Source of the DNA: DATAES01 sp963721305
GTDB taxonomy: Bacteria; Actinomycetota; Acidimicrobiia; Acidimicrobiales; JACDCH01
Direction: 5' to 3'
NCBI GenBank assembly: GCA_963721305.1
Contig: CAVRIR010000003.1
Span: 1,054,001 to 1,118,000, forward strand
Length of the DNA: 64,000 nucleotides
In this document: positions 9,855 through 19,317 of the stretch, piece after piece
Layout: each line of letters begins with the position of its first letter
Numbering within the stretch: position 1 is the stretch's first letter
Notes under the pieces: generated by a model
What the model saw: only the letters and a program-made list of their open reading frames with translations
What the model was told of the DNA's origin: nothing
Databases searched by the model: none
Program-made: the position numbers and the translations under genes

Positions 9855-10331
9855 ATGCCCCAACCTCCTGCGATGCAGATCGACCTCGACACCATCTACC
9901 AAGTGGTGATCGACACCGATCGCGGTTCGATCACGATGGAGCTCGACCCGAGGCTTGCTCCCAACACCGTCAACAACTTCGTCTCCCTCGCTCGCGACGG
10001 GTACTACGACGGGCTCGCCTTCCATCGGGTCGTGCCCGAGTTCGTCGTCCAGGGTGGCGATCCCGAAGGAAGCGGACGTGGTGGTCCCGGTTACAAGTTC
10101 GCCGACGAGCCCGTCAAGGGCGAGTACACGCTCGGCGCGGTCGCGATGGCGAACGCCGGCCCGAACTCCAACGGCAGCCAGTTCTTCATCTGCATCGACG
10201 ACTGCAGGCGGAAGCTCGACAAGTCCTACAACCTGTTCGGCTACGTCATCGACGGCGTCGACGTCGCGCAGAGCATCAAGCAAGGCGACGTGATGCGCTC
10301 GTTGACGATCTCCGAGCGCGCCACGGATTGA
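9855..10331 (+). CDS. Peptidyl-prolyl cis-trans isomerase, cyclophilin type
   Basis: Cytosolic prolyl isomerase of 158 residues. Active-site blocks are present in order: FHRVVPEFVVQGGDPEGSG with the catalytic arginine, GAVAMANAGPNSNGSQFFI, and LFGYVIDGVDVAQSI. No signal peptide is visible. It is followed after 7 bases by an MBL-fold gene, so the pair may be co-transcribed. Length and motif spacing match bacterial PpiB proteins. Confidence 0.92.
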   Translation: MPQPPAMQIDLDTIYQVVIDTDRGSITMELDPRLAPNTVNNFVSLARDGYYDGLAFHRVVPEFVVQGGDPEGSGRGGPGYKFADEPVKGEYTLGAVAMANAGPNSNGSQFFICIDDCRRKLDKSYNLFGYVIDGVDVAQSIKQGDVMRSLTISERATD

Positions 10332-10338
10332 GCCGCGC

Positions 10339-11274
10339 GTGAGCGCACCGACACACGACCACGACCATCCCGACATTCCCCCGCCGACCGTCGAGGAAGT
10401 GAGCGACGGCGTCTTCGCGTACGTCCAGCTCGACGGCTCGTGGGGACTGAACAACAGCGGCTTCCTCGTCGGCCGCGACGCGGTCACCGTCATCGACACG
10501 TGTTTCACGGAACGCCGCACCCGCGCGCTGGTCGACACCATCGAGTCGGTGACTGCCCTGCCGTTGCGCACGCTCGTCAACACGCATCACCACGGCGACC
10601 ACACGCACGGCAATTACCTCATGCCGTCCGCCACCATCATCGGGCACGAGCGGTGTCGCGAGGAGATGATCGACAGCGGCCACATCGCGACCGGACTGTT
10701 TCCCGGCGTGGACTGGGGCCGGCTGGAGGTCGCTCCGCCCTTCGTGTGCTTCGAGGACCACCTCGACCTGTACGTGGACGATCGGAAGGTCGAGCTGCAG
10801 TTCGTCGGTCCCGCGCACACGACCAACGACGTCGTGGCGTGGCTCCCGCAACAACGCGTCCTGTTCGCCGGCGACCTCGTCTTCAACGGCGGCACACCGT
10901 TTGTCGTGATGGGTTCGGTCGCGGGCTCGCTCGCTGCACTCGACCGCATCCGCGCGCTCGGTCCCGACCTGATCGTCCCGGGACATGGACGGGTGTGTGG
11001 CATCGACGCCGTCGACGACCAGGTCGCCTACCTTCGCTTCGTGCAGGAGCTCGCTCGGAGCGGCTTCGACGACGGCACGCCGCCACTCGAGCTCGCACAG
11101 CGCACCGACCTCGGACGCTTCGCCGGTCTGCACGATCCCGAGCGGCTCGTCGGCAACCTCTACCGCGCCTACTCGGAGCTGCGGGGTGAGCCGCTTGGCA
11201 CGCCGATCGATCCGCAGGCGTACGCCGACATGATCACGTACAACGGCGGTGAGCCGCTGCGATGCCTGGCCTGA
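10339..11274 (+). CDS. MBL-fold metallo-hydrolase
   Basis: Metallo-beta-lactamase-fold hydrolase of 311 residues from GTG 10339. The first metal motif is NTHHHGDHTHGN (HxHxDH), later metal ligands lie in FVGPAHTTNDVVAWL and VLFAGDLVFNGGTPF, and the last His in VPGHGRVCG. The N-terminal tail is His/Asp-rich (THDHDHPDIPPP). It resembles the SoxH/quinoprotein-relay-like group of unknown substrate. Its end overlaps the start of the following glycosylase by 13 bases, indicating coupling. Confidence 0.88.
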   Translation: MSAPTHDHDHPDIPPPTVEEVSDGVFAYVQLDGSWGLNNSGFLVGRDAVTVIDTCFTERRTRALVDTIESVTALPLRTLVNTHHHGDHTHGNYLMPSATIIGHERCREEMIDSGHIATGLFPGVDWGRLEVAPPFVCFEDHLDLYVDDRKVELQFVGPAHTTNDVVAWLPQQRVLFAGDLVFNGGTPFVVMGSVAGSLAALDRIRALGPDLIVPGHGRVCGIDAVDDQVAYLRFVQELARSGFDDGTPPLELAQRTDLGRFAGLHDPERLVGNLYRAYSELRGEPLGTPIDPQAYADMITYNGGEPLRCLA

Positions 11275-12165
11275 CGAGCCGGATCGAGCTCGACCACCGC
11301 GCCGACCTTCGCCGCACGACGTACCTCATCGGTCACGGTCGCACCGATCCGACCATTCGCTTCACGCCCGACGGTGTGTGGCGAGCGACGCGGACGCCCG
11401 ACGGTCCGGCCACGGTCCACCTCGCCGTCGTGCCGAGCGGCCACGCCGTCAGCGCGCAGGCGTGGGGACCCGGCGCCCCGTGGCTGCTCGAGCGCGCCCC
11501 CGGGATGTGCGGCGCGCTCGACTCGCTCGACGGCTTCGAGCCGAGCCGTCATCCGGCGGTCGAGCGGCTCGCACACCGGATGCCTGGCGTTCGTCTGTGC
11601 CGGACCGATCGCGTGCTCGACGCGCTCGTGCCCGCCATCCTCGAACAGAAGGTGACAGGACGCGAGGCACGCCGTTCGTGGGCCGGGTTGGTCCGCCGAT
11701 TCGGCGAACCAGCACCGGGGCCGGTCGATCTGCTCGTCGCTCCCCCATCAGCGCTGCTACGGACGATCACGTCATCGACGTGGCACGCCCTGGGCGTGGA
11801 GCGCAAACGGGCCGAGACGATCCGTCGCGTCGCAACGGTCGCGCATCGCCTCGAGGAGGCGGCGGACCCGGCCGACCTCCGCACCCGCCTCCTTGCCGTT
11901 CCGGGAGTCGGACCGTGGACCGCCGCCGAGGTCGCCATCGTCGCTCACGGCGACCCCGACGCAGTGAGCGTCGGCGACTACCACCTCCCACGCGGTCACT
12001 TGGACCCTCGCGGGCGAGCCGCGAGGCTCGGACGAGCGCATGCTCGAGCTGCTCGAGCCCTTCGGCGGCCACCGGGGCCGCGTCGTTCGCCTCATCGAGT
12101 CGAGTGGGCTCGGCGCACCCCGGCGCGGTCCGCGGATGCCGCTACGCGACATCGCTCGCCACTGA
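11262..12165 (+). CDS. AlkA-like DNA-3-methyladenine glycosylase II (one frameshift)
   Basis: Base-excision repair glycosylase with an AlkA-type N-terminal domain (residues 1-100), LDALVPAILEQKVTGREARR and an HhH-GPD core: VPGVGPWTAAEVAIVAHGD followed by the catalytic-Asp segment VSVGDYHLP. After CACCTCCCA at about 11983-11990 homology jumps frame. With one extra C the sequence continues HAVTWTLAGEPRG, then MLELLEPFGGHRGRVVRLIE, to a TGA at 12163-12165, the usual AlkA ending. A missing base in a C-run is the simplest explanation. It overlaps the MBL gene by 13 bases. Confidence 0.82.
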
Positions 12166-12223
12166 ACGAAGATTTCCCGACCGCACCCGTCGGACCTGGC
12201 GCTTCCCGAGCGATGATCTGTAT

Positions 12224-12751
12224 GTGAGGGGGCTCGAAGCCGGCGCCGGCGACCACGGAGTGGCGCTGCTCGACATGTATGACGTCGCCCTTCCCCAGGT
12301 GTACGGCTATCTCGCGGCGCGCACCCGCAACACCGAGGTGGCCGAGGACCTCGCATCCGAGACGTTCCTCGCCGCGGCGCAGGCGGTGCAGCGCGACGCG
12401 GTTCCGGACCTCACGGTCGGATGGTTGATCACCGTCGCTCGCAACAAACTCGTGGACCATTGGCGGCGGCAGGAGCGAGAGGAACGCAGCCTTCGCCTCG
12501 TGGAGCCGGCCGAAGCGTTCGAGGACGACATGGAAGGACGCTTCGATCGCCAACGTGCCCGCGACGTGCTCGACCGCCTCGGAGCCCATCACCGCGCCGC
12601 ACTGACACTGCGCTATCTCGACGGCTTGTCCGTGCCCGAGGTCGCCGCCCTGCTCGGACGGACGGTCCACGCCACCGAGGCGTTGCTCGTCCGGGCCCGC
12701 GACGCGTTCCGAGCCGCGTACGCCGAAGGGGGGTGCGACGACGATGTCTGA
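12224..12751 (+). CDS. ECF-family RNA polymerase sigma factor
   Basis: Sigma factor of 175 residues from GTG 12224. Region 2 is YDVALPQVYGYLAARTRNTE and AEDLASETFLAAAQAVQ, with WLITVARNKLVDHWRRQERE at its end. Region 4 is LGAHHRAALTLRYLDGLSVP and VAALLGRTVHATEALLVRAR. The TGA overlaps the start of the VOC gene by 8 bases, so the two proteins are made from the same message. Confidence 0.87.
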   Translation: MRGLEAGAGDHGVALLDMYDVALPQVYGYLAARTRNTEVAEDLASETFLAAAQAVQRDAVPDLTVGWLITVARNKLVDHWRRQEREERSLRLVEPAEAFEDDMEGRFDRQRARDVLDRLGAHHRAALTLRYLDGLSVPEVAALLGRTVHATEALLVRARDAFRAAYAEGGCDDDV

Positions 12752-13657
12752 TCCGTTCGACGCCCTGCGCGAGCCCGTCGCTCCCATCGCGCCACGACCA
12801 CGGTTCGTGAACCAGCTCCGCGACCGTTTGACGGCGGCGCTCGGCATCAGCGGCGTTGCCGACGGAGCGGAAGGAAGTCCGCGAGTACACGCCCTCGCGG
12901 CTGCACTCGCTCACGCCCTACCTCGCGTGCAGGGCGCGGACCGTGCCATCGAGTGGTACCAGCACGTGTTCGAAGCGAGCCTTCTCGGCGATCCGATCGT
13001 CATGCCCGACGGGCACATCGGGCACGCCGAGCTGTGCGTCGGCGACACGGTCTTCATGCTGGCGGACGAGTATCCGGCCGAGCTCCATCTCGGACCGGAC
13101 ACGCTCGGCGGCAGCAGCGTCGCGCTCATGATCCACGTGCCGAACTCGGACGCGACGGTCGCAGTGGCGGTCGCCGAAGGCGCAGAGCTCCTTCGCCCGG
13201 TCGAGGTCAACTACGGCGCACGCAGTGGTGTGATCCGTGATCCCTTCGGCCATCGATGGTTCGTCGCCACGGCCGTCGAACCCGACGACATCCCGGTCGA
13301 GGACGTGCCCGGCCGCCGGTTCGGCGATGTGGGTTACCTGACGCTCGAAGTGCCGGACGGTGATCGAGCCCAACGCTTCTTCGGCGAGCTCTTCGGATGG
13401 GACATCGACGGCGGCTATCAGCCGGGCTCGTTCCACATCTCCTCGATCACACCGCCCGGTGGGATCCACGACGAGAGGGCGACCCAGAGGTGCGGCTGTA
13501 CTTCCGGGTCGAGGACATCGAGGCGACTGCGGCACGAGTCCGTGAGCTCGGGGGCCAGGTCCTGTCGGTCACGCAGTACGAGTCCGGCGGCAACGCCGAG
13601 TGCATCGACGACCAGGGCCTGCGCTTCGACCTGTTCCGTCCCCGCCCCGGCTACTGA
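12744..13657 (+). CDS. VOC (glyoxalase-fold) family protein with ECF-coupled N-terminus (frameshifted)
   Basis: The protein opens SDPFDALREPVAPIAPRPRF, an N-terminus I recall from actinobacterial VOC proteins encoded behind ECF sigma genes, and continues with two VOC modules. Module 1 reads TPYLACR, then ADRAIEWYQHVFEASLLG and GHAELCVGDTVFMLADE. Module 2 reads VGYLTLEVPDGDRAQRFFGE, GSFHISSITPPGG, YFRVEDIEATAARVREL and ends FDLFRPRPGY. Three frame changes are needed, near 12850, 12930 and 13480, the first two compensating each other. The substrate is unknown. A long palindrome follows the stop. Confidence 0.72.
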
Positions 13658-13686
13658 GCTCACCAGCCGGTCGCGAACTCCGGGGA

Positions 13687-13712
13687 GAAACGGGCGCCAT
13701 GGCGCCCGTTTC
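13687..13712. terminator. Bidirectional terminator palindrome between convergent genes
   Basis: A perfect 26-base palindrome centred at 13699/13700 (half-site GAAACGGGCGCCA) forms an 11-bp GC-rich stem with a CATG loop. Short A and T tracts at its ends give a 3' TTTC in both directions. It lies between the VOC gene and the convergent membrane glycosyltransferase gene, the right place for a shared Rho-independent terminator. Confidence 0.75.
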
Positions 13713-13736
13713 CATCCAACATTCCCTCTAAGTCAT

Positions 13737-14841
13737 TCAAGGGACGTAGATGCTCAGCCACGCCAATGTGGTGAGCCCGAACAGGCCCGCGGCGCAGACC
13801 AGCACGGCGACCCGCTCGGCGAATCGGGACGACACAAGCGCGGCCAGCGCGATCACCAAGGGGAACGCATTGAGCCCGTATCGCTCGATCGAGTTGAGGT
13901 TGTCGGCGGCGAGCGAGGTTACGACGATCCCGAGCGAGAAGAGCCCGTACGAGGCGGGCAGTCGTTGGAACACCACGACCGTCAGCACCACGACCGCGAT
14001 GGCGAAGGGCAGGTGCAGGCCGTGCTTGTCCAAGTGAACGACATCGGACGCGGCCTCGCCGATGCGGATGATGGGGTTCGACAACTTGCCGCGCAGGTCG
14101 TTCTGCAATTGCAGCGGGAGCTTCCAGTTGCCGAACTCCCGACCGACCCACCACATGTACGTGCCGACACCGGGCGAGCGGCGCGAGCACGGCCGCGATG
14201 CGACCCGGCAGCTCGTCCACGCGACGCCCACGCACGCCACGCGCCGCTTCGACCACGGCGGCGAGCGAAAGGAACACGCCCGTCGGCCGGGTCAGTCCCG
14301 CGAGGTACCCGGCGAGCGCGGCGATCCACCAACGTTCGCGACGCAGGCCGAGGGACATCGCTGCCGCGAGCGCGATGAACATGGCCTCCGCGTACGCGAA
14401 CGTCAGCACGAACGCCGGCGGCACGATCGCGAACAACAGGGCGGCGCGATGCGCCGTGCGACGGTCGAGCTCCATCATCGTCAACCGATGGAGCGAGCGC
14501 GCCCGCGATCAGCGCGGCCACGTTCGCGATGATCACCAACGCGACGCCGGGATCGATGAACGTCACCGCCGCGACGAGCCGCCCGAACAGCGGGTACAAC
14601 GGGAAGAAGCGCAATGCCTCGTGCGGCTCGAAGGCGTAGCCGTGGTCCGCGATGCCTCGGTAGAAGACGCCGTCCGCACGCGTACAGTCCGAACCGGCTC
14701 GCGGTCGGGGCGTACGCCGTTGCGGCGCACATGGATCCACAACACCGATGCGAACCACGCCGCGACGACGATGCCGCGGGCGATGACCCAGCCGGGAACG
14801 GCCGCGCGCGACCCCGAGGCCGCGCCGCGCGCGCGAGTCAC
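13737..14841 (-). CDS. PIG-V-like membrane mannosyltransferase (several frameshifts)
   Basis: Multi-pass GT-C-type membrane protein in pieces. The start ATG at 14841 gives a first helix (GWVIARGIVVAAWFASVLW). After a frame change comes the conserved luminal segment GVFYRGIADHGYAFEPHEAL with FFPLYPLFGRLV, then helices including VALVIIANVAALIAGAL, and after further shifts ALLFAIVPPAFVLTFAYAEA and YLAGLTRPTG. The last piece ends LFGLTTLAWLSIYVP. Frame changes fall near 14170, 14480 and 14680. The DHGY and FPLYP motifs match PIG-V-type mannosyltransferases. It overlaps the stop of the upstream GT39-like gene by 4 bases. Confidence 0.65.
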
Positions 14842-15730
14842 TGCGAGGCAGGTACCGGGAAGCGCGAGAGGGTTGCATGCTCGAAGAACGCGTCAGCGTT
14901 CTCGGCGATGACCGACGACCCGCTCCCCAAGCGCGCACTCAGCTCGTTCGTCAATGCCTCGCATTGCCCCTCGAGGGTCTTGTAGCTACCGCTCGCGACG
15001 AGCCACACGGAGTGTGCCGAGTCTGCGTGCGCGGGTCGACGATCTGGTCGGCGATGGCGAGCGGATCGGCCTTTGCGTTGCGCTCGCGTCGTACGCGCCA
15101 GTCGACGCGGTCGGGCGATCCCAGCGTCGGGTAGACGACCTGGTCGACGGACGCGGGCAGGAGCCGGTGCATCGACGGGCCCAGCTGGTCGGGGCACATC
15201 ACCACGAGGTCGCCCGGTTGCACTGGGGCACAATCGAAGCGGCGATCTCGCCTGACTGGGTGCGGTCGGTGACCACGTTGTGGACGCCACCCACGAAGCC
15301 AAGAGCAACCAGGGCGAGGACAACGAGGGGGCGCGCACGATCGGCATGTCGAGCCGCGTCAGTCCCACTGCCGCGACGACGAGGAACAGCGGCAGGATCA
15401 CTGCGGCGTATCGCGTCGCATAGGTCGTGTTGGTGGCGTAGCCCGCGACGCAGGCGGTCGCGATCGTCGAGTCCGACGATCGCGGCTCCGCGACGCACTT
15501 GCGGGACGGTCCGCACGTCAAGCTCGAGTCGACGATCGTCGGATCCGGTCGCCATCAGACCGAGCGCGAAAGGGCCGACGTCGCCACCCCAACAGAACCG
15601 CTTCTGCGTAGTCGCCGCCGCCGAAGTCCTCGAGCGTGTCGGTGACCATCGTCGTCGGCCGCACTGCGGCCGCCCACGGCGTGCCGGTGTGCGCGGCCTG
15701 CGACAGCTTCGACGGCAGCCACGGGAGCAT
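14838..15730 (-). CDS. GT39/ArnT-like membrane glycosyltransferase, C-terminal part (5' cut at junction, frameshifted)
   Basis: C-terminal portion of a polytopic glycosyltransferase. Readable blocks in order are LPWLPSKLSQAAHTGTPWAA (family motif after a luminal loop), TLEDFGGGDYAEAVL, TYATRYAAVILPLFLVVAAV, ALVALGFVGGVHNVVTDRTQ, GDLVVMCPDQLGPSMHRLLP and VWLVASGSYKTLEGQCEALT, ending in FPVPASQ. These lie in different minus frames, so several indels are present (near 15040, 15225, 15300 and 15510). The upstream half of the gene is absent: at 15,730 the sequence changes into an acidobacterial glycosidase gene. Confidence 0.65.
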
Positions 15731-15736
15731 GAATCC
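15725..15736. other. Probable chimeric assembly junction
   Basis: To the left, a minus-strand actinobacterial GT39-like gene is cut before its N-terminal half. To the right, a plus-strand acidobacterial GH2 gene is cut after losing its N-terminal part. The two truncations meet within about 10 bases. Codon usage, intergenic spacing and lineage markers also change here, and no insertion sequence, integrase or target repeat is visible. An assembly chimera is the simplest reading. Confidence 0.75.
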
Positions 15737-16287
15737 TCACCAATCTTGCCAATGAAGCGCGCAAGTCAGATCCCACGCGGCTCATCACTTCGGCCCTTAT
15801 CGGCCCGCACCGGAACGGCTTCAGCATGGTCCAGAACGACAAGTTCGCCGATGCGTTGGACGTCGTCGGGCAAAATGAATATATCGGCTGGTACGAAGGC
15901 ACGCCGGATGATGCCGACAGGATCGAATGGCACCTGCCCCAGAAACCCATTCTCATTTCAGAGTTCGGCGCCGAAGCCAAGCAAGGGCTGCACGGCGGGA
16001 AAATGGATCGCTGGCGCGAGGAGCAGCAGCTTAACGTCTATCAGCACCAGTTTGTGATGTTCAGCAAAATCCAGCAGATATGTGGGATCATACCTTGGGT
16101 CCTCATGGATTTCCGCTCCCCGGGCCGTAACATCCCTGAGCTACAGAATGGCTTCAACCGCAAAGGGCTCATCGCGGAAGACGGCAAGCGCAAGCAAACC
16201 TTCTACTTCGTGCAGCAGTTCTATAAGGACCGTGCCGCCGGCATATCCAACTGGACACCCATGACCCCACCCATGCCACAACCCTAA
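15736..16287 (+). CDS. Glycoside hydrolase family 2 (beta-glucuronidase-like), C-terminal fragment
   Basis: C-terminal catalytic part of a GH2 enzyme. It opens with LTNLANEARKSDPTRLITSA and continues DVVGQNEYIGWYEGT and PILISEFGAEAKQGLHGG, which carries the nucleophile Glu in ISEFGAE, then VLMDFRSPGRNIPELQNGFN and GLIAEDGKRKQTFYFVQQFY, as in beta-glucuronidases. The N-terminal sugar-binding and immunoglobulin-like domains and acid/base Glu are missing because of the junction at about 15,730. It precedes a GH29 gene, suggesting a polysaccharide-degrading locus. Confidence 0.82.
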   Translation, partial: LTNLANEARKSDPTRLITSALIGPHRNGFSMVQNDKFADALDVVGQNEYIGWYEGTPDDADRIEWHLPQKPILISEFGAEAKQGLHGGKMDRWREEQQLNVYQHQFVMFSKIQQICGIIPWVLMDFRSPGRNIPELQNGFNRKGLIAEDGKRKQTFYFVQQFYKDRAAGISNWTPMTPPMPQP

Positions 16288-16480
16288 GCACCAGACTGAA
16301 GGACTGCGTCCCACCTGCATGGGTACGTCGCACTCGCACGCGGTAACTATATGTGTCGCCGTGCTCGAGCGATCTTCCTGAAGCTACGCCGTGGACCAGA
16401 CGACTTGGAGTGGAAGACCATCAGCTTGCACTGCCCGCACAACGAAGCCTCAATCTTCAAGCAACGATCGTGAGGTATCA

Positions 16481-18122
16481 ATGACTGACTTTCGAACCTC
16501 TCGCCGCACTGTGGTGAAAGCGGCGCTCGCTGCCGCTCTGGCACCCCGCCAACTCGCCAGCGCTTTGACCGCTCAAGATATTAACATTGCACGCGGCCCT
16601 TTCGAACCCACATGGGAATCGCTCGCAACCTGCACTACACCGGAATGGTTTCGCGACGCCAAGTTCGGCATCTGGAATCACTGGAGTGCGCAGTGCGTCC
16701 CGGAGCAAGGGGACTGGTACGCGCGCCGCATGTACATTCAGGGCGACAAGCAGTATCAGCATCACCTTGAGACCTACGGCCATCCCTCGAAGGTCGGCTG
16801 GATGGAAATGGACAACTTATGGAAGGCGGAGAACTGGAAGCCGGCCGAGTTGATGGAACTCTACGTTGCCGCCGGAGCCAAATATTTCGCTGCGCTTGCG
16901 AACCATCATGACAATTTCGACGCCTACAACTCTCGATTCCACAATTGGAACTCTGTAAAGATCGGGCCGCGAAAGGACATCGTTGGCATCTACGGACGTC
17001 TGGCGCGCGAGCGCGGACTGCGCTTTGCGGTAACGAATCACTCCTCGCATGCGTGGCATTGGCTGCAGGTAGCCTATGATTACGATCCCGAAGGATCCAT
17101 GGCGGGTGTTCGTTACGATGCCTATACGCTGACTAAGGCTGACGGCAAGGGCAAGTGGTGGGAGGGATTTGACCCTCAAGAGCTCTACACCGGCCGAAAT
17201 CTCGTCATGCCGGATGGCATTACTTCCATAGCCGCGGCTAACAAGTTTCACGCCGCCAACGATGGGCACTGGCACGAAGAACTCCCCGCTGTAAATCCGG
17301 AGTTTGCCCGCAATTGGTTTTTGCGTTGTCAGGACCTGGTTGACACCTACAAGCCCGACCTTTTGTACTTTGACGACTCGGAGCTCCCATTAGGCCAATA
17401 CGGACTCGACATTGCGGCGCATTTTTACAACAACAGCGTGCGTGACAAAGGCCACGTTGATGTTGTCCTCACAGCCAAGAACATCAAACCCGAGCACGAG
17501 GGCGCCTTCACTCTTGATATCGAGCGTGGGAAAGCAAATGCAATCCTTCCGCGGCCCTGGCAAACAGATACCTGCATCGGCGGTTGGCACTACGACATCA
17601 GCCTCTACCAGAACCACCGGTATAAGACGCCGAAATCCGTAATCCATGCTCTGATCGACATTGTGAGCAAAAATGGCAATCTCATGCTCAACATACCCTG
17701 AAAGGCGACGGTACGATTGATTCTGATGAGCGTGAATTTCTACAGGCAATCGCCACCTGGATACCTAAGCACGGGGAAGCTATCTTTGGCACCCGGCCTT
17801 TCACCATCTTTGGCGAAGGTCCGCCGGACATTGCCACCGGTCAATTCAACGAAAAGACGCAGCGGGCCTACACCGTCGAAGACATTCGATTCACCCGAAG
17901 GGGCGAAACCGTATATGCCTTCGCCTTCGTATGGCCCGAAAGCAGATCGCTGAATATCAAGACTCTCGCTCTGAGAAATACGGCGTTGCCAAAGCCTGTT
18001 CAACGTGTCGAACTCATTGGTGCAGGTCCTCTTTCCTTCGAGCAGACCCCAGCCGGTCTCGCGATTAACTTCCGGAGAAACCGCCGAATGAATATGCCTA
18101 CGGGTTCATCATTCGCACCTAA
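16481..18122 (+). CDS. Alpha-L-fucosidase-like GH29 glycosidase, Tat-exported (two frameshifts)
   Basis: Exported glycosidase of about 545 residues. The N-terminus MTDFRTSRRTVVKAALAAAL is a twin-arginine signal. GH29 blocks include WFRDAKFGIWNHWSAQCVPE, AAGAKYFAALANHHDNFDAY, GLRFAVTNHSSHAWHW and PDLLYFDDSELPLGQYG, which holds the candidate nucleophile Asp. At 17700 ATACCCTGA stops the frame; with one more C it reads LKGDGTIDSDEREFLQAIAT. A second missing C near 18072 restores the ending EYAYGFIIRT to a TAA at 18120-18122. Both look like base-call losses in C-runs. The exact sugar specificity is inferred. Confidence 0.8.
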
Positions 18123-18164
18123 GTGTTTTCTCTTGCTCGTGCAGCTGTTCCAAAGCCGCACGGA

Positions 18165-18862
18165 TCAGTCCTTGAGCCGAGTATCAAATGGGTAGGTGAT
18201 CACCTCCGCGATCCGAAAGTTCCTTGCTTCAGGATGGGTTGGGTTGAAGAGAAGGTTGAATGTGGCCGGGACAATCGCGCTCGGCACCTTCAAAAGCAGG
18301 GAACTGTTCCCGCGAAGCCATACGGTTCCGATCTCCCGTGTGATCTCTCCTTGGTACTGCCAGTCAGCGGGCAGGTCTTCGATAGACATCCTAGGTACAG
18401 CAACGTCAGGTCCTTGGATGCGGAGAAGAGTAAAGGCCGGAGGTACGTCGTTGGCAGCACCTCCGCGATCCGAAAGTTCCTTGCTTCAGGATGGGTTGGG
18501 TTGAAGAGAAGGTTGAATGTGGCCGGGACAATCGCGCTCGGCACCTTCAAAAGCAGGGAACTGTTCCCGCGAAGCCATACGGTTCCGATCTCCCGTGTGA
18601 TCTCTCCTTGGTACTGCCAGTCAGCGGGCAGGTCTTCGATAGACATCCTAGGTACAGCAACGTCAGGTCCTTGGATGCGGAGAAGAGTAAAGGCCGGAGG
18701 TACGTCGTTGGCAGCAGTATGGACGCAGACCTCCAGCAGCGCAGATGCGGGAGTCTCACTGAAATAGACAATGGGATGACCGGCATAATGCCAACGACCA
18801 CTGGCCTTGAGTCCACCGATACCGTTCAGATCCTGATGTCGGCTGATCCGCCAGAGAAGCAT
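18165..18862 (-). CDS. RES-domain toxin of an Xre/RES toxin-antitoxin pair, interrupted by a tandem duplication
   Basis: RES toxins degrade NAD+. From ATG 18862 the protein reads LLWRISRHQDLNGIGGLKAS, GRWHYAGHPIVYFSETPASA and LLEVCVHTAAND, then RMSIEDLPADWQYQGEITRE and LFNPTHPEARNFRIAEV, with the conserved Arg, Tyr, Ser and Glu of the family. After IAEV a perfect 257-bp duplication shifts the frame and yields a foreign tail. Removing one copy restores the ending ITYPFDTRLKD and a normal length of about 150 residues. The start overlaps the antitoxin stop by one base (TAATG). As read, the toxin is probably altered or inactive. Confidence 0.78.
18201..18716. repeat. Perfect 257-bp tandem duplication
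   Basis: Copy 1 starts at 18201 and copy 2 at 18458 with the same sequence beginning CACCTCCGCGATCCGAAAG; identity by eye holds to 18459 and 18716, with two shared bases (CA) at the join. The unit is 257 bp, which is not a multiple of three. It lies wholly within the RES toxin coding region. Confidence 0.9.
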
Positions 18863-19317
18863 TAGATATACATGCCCTCGTCGATCTGAAGGAGCAACTC
18901 TTCGACCATGCGGCTCCCTGTATCCGTCTTCAACAGCGACAGCGGAGCCCGTTCCTGCAACCGAGGGTGGGGATTTCGTAGCCACGCCAATGCCCGCGGC
19001 CGAGAACCGTAGACTGTCTCCGCTGCTGAGATGACGCGAAGAACACGGAGAACGCGATCAGATTCCTCGACTGAGAGTTTTTCCCGGCGAGAGCGGCGAT
19101 GCTGTAAAGTACGTGCCGGAATCACGGATTTGTCGATCTCTGACCGTTCCAGCCCGAGCGTCACTAATCGCTTGATGATTGAGGGGGAGAGACGGTGTTC
19201 GACGAGTCGAAGAATATCGGCCTCCGTCGATGGGGCCTCGAGTCCCAGCCACTCTCCATCTGGACATGGGCAGCGTTCACAGGGGCAATCTTCTGTCAAC
19301 ATTATGCCATAATGCAT
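18862..19317 (-). CDS. Xre/MbcA/ParS-type antitoxin (DUF2384-like)
   Basis: Cognate antitoxin of the RES toxin. I take the ATG at 19317, with 19302 as an alternative. The N-terminal part is Cys-rich (MLTEDCPCERCPCPDGEWLG), the middle has the helical segment LVEHRLSPSIIKRLVTLGLE, and the C-terminal toxin-binding domain reads RVLRVISAAETVYGSRPRAL, AWLRNPHP and LSLLKTDTGSRMVEELLLQI. The GSR/AWL...P pattern is typical of ParS/MbcA antitoxins. The CPCERCPCP motif is unusual and might bind metal. The pair is expected to repress its own promoter. Confidence 0.8.
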   Translation of the reverse strand: MHYGIMLTEDCPCERCPCPDGEWLGLEAPSTEADILRLVEHRLSPSIIKRLVTLGLERSEIDKSVIPARTLQHRRSRREKLSVEESDRVLRVLRVISAAETVYGSRPRALAWLRNPHPRLQERAPLSLLKTDTGSRMVEELLLQIDEGMYI

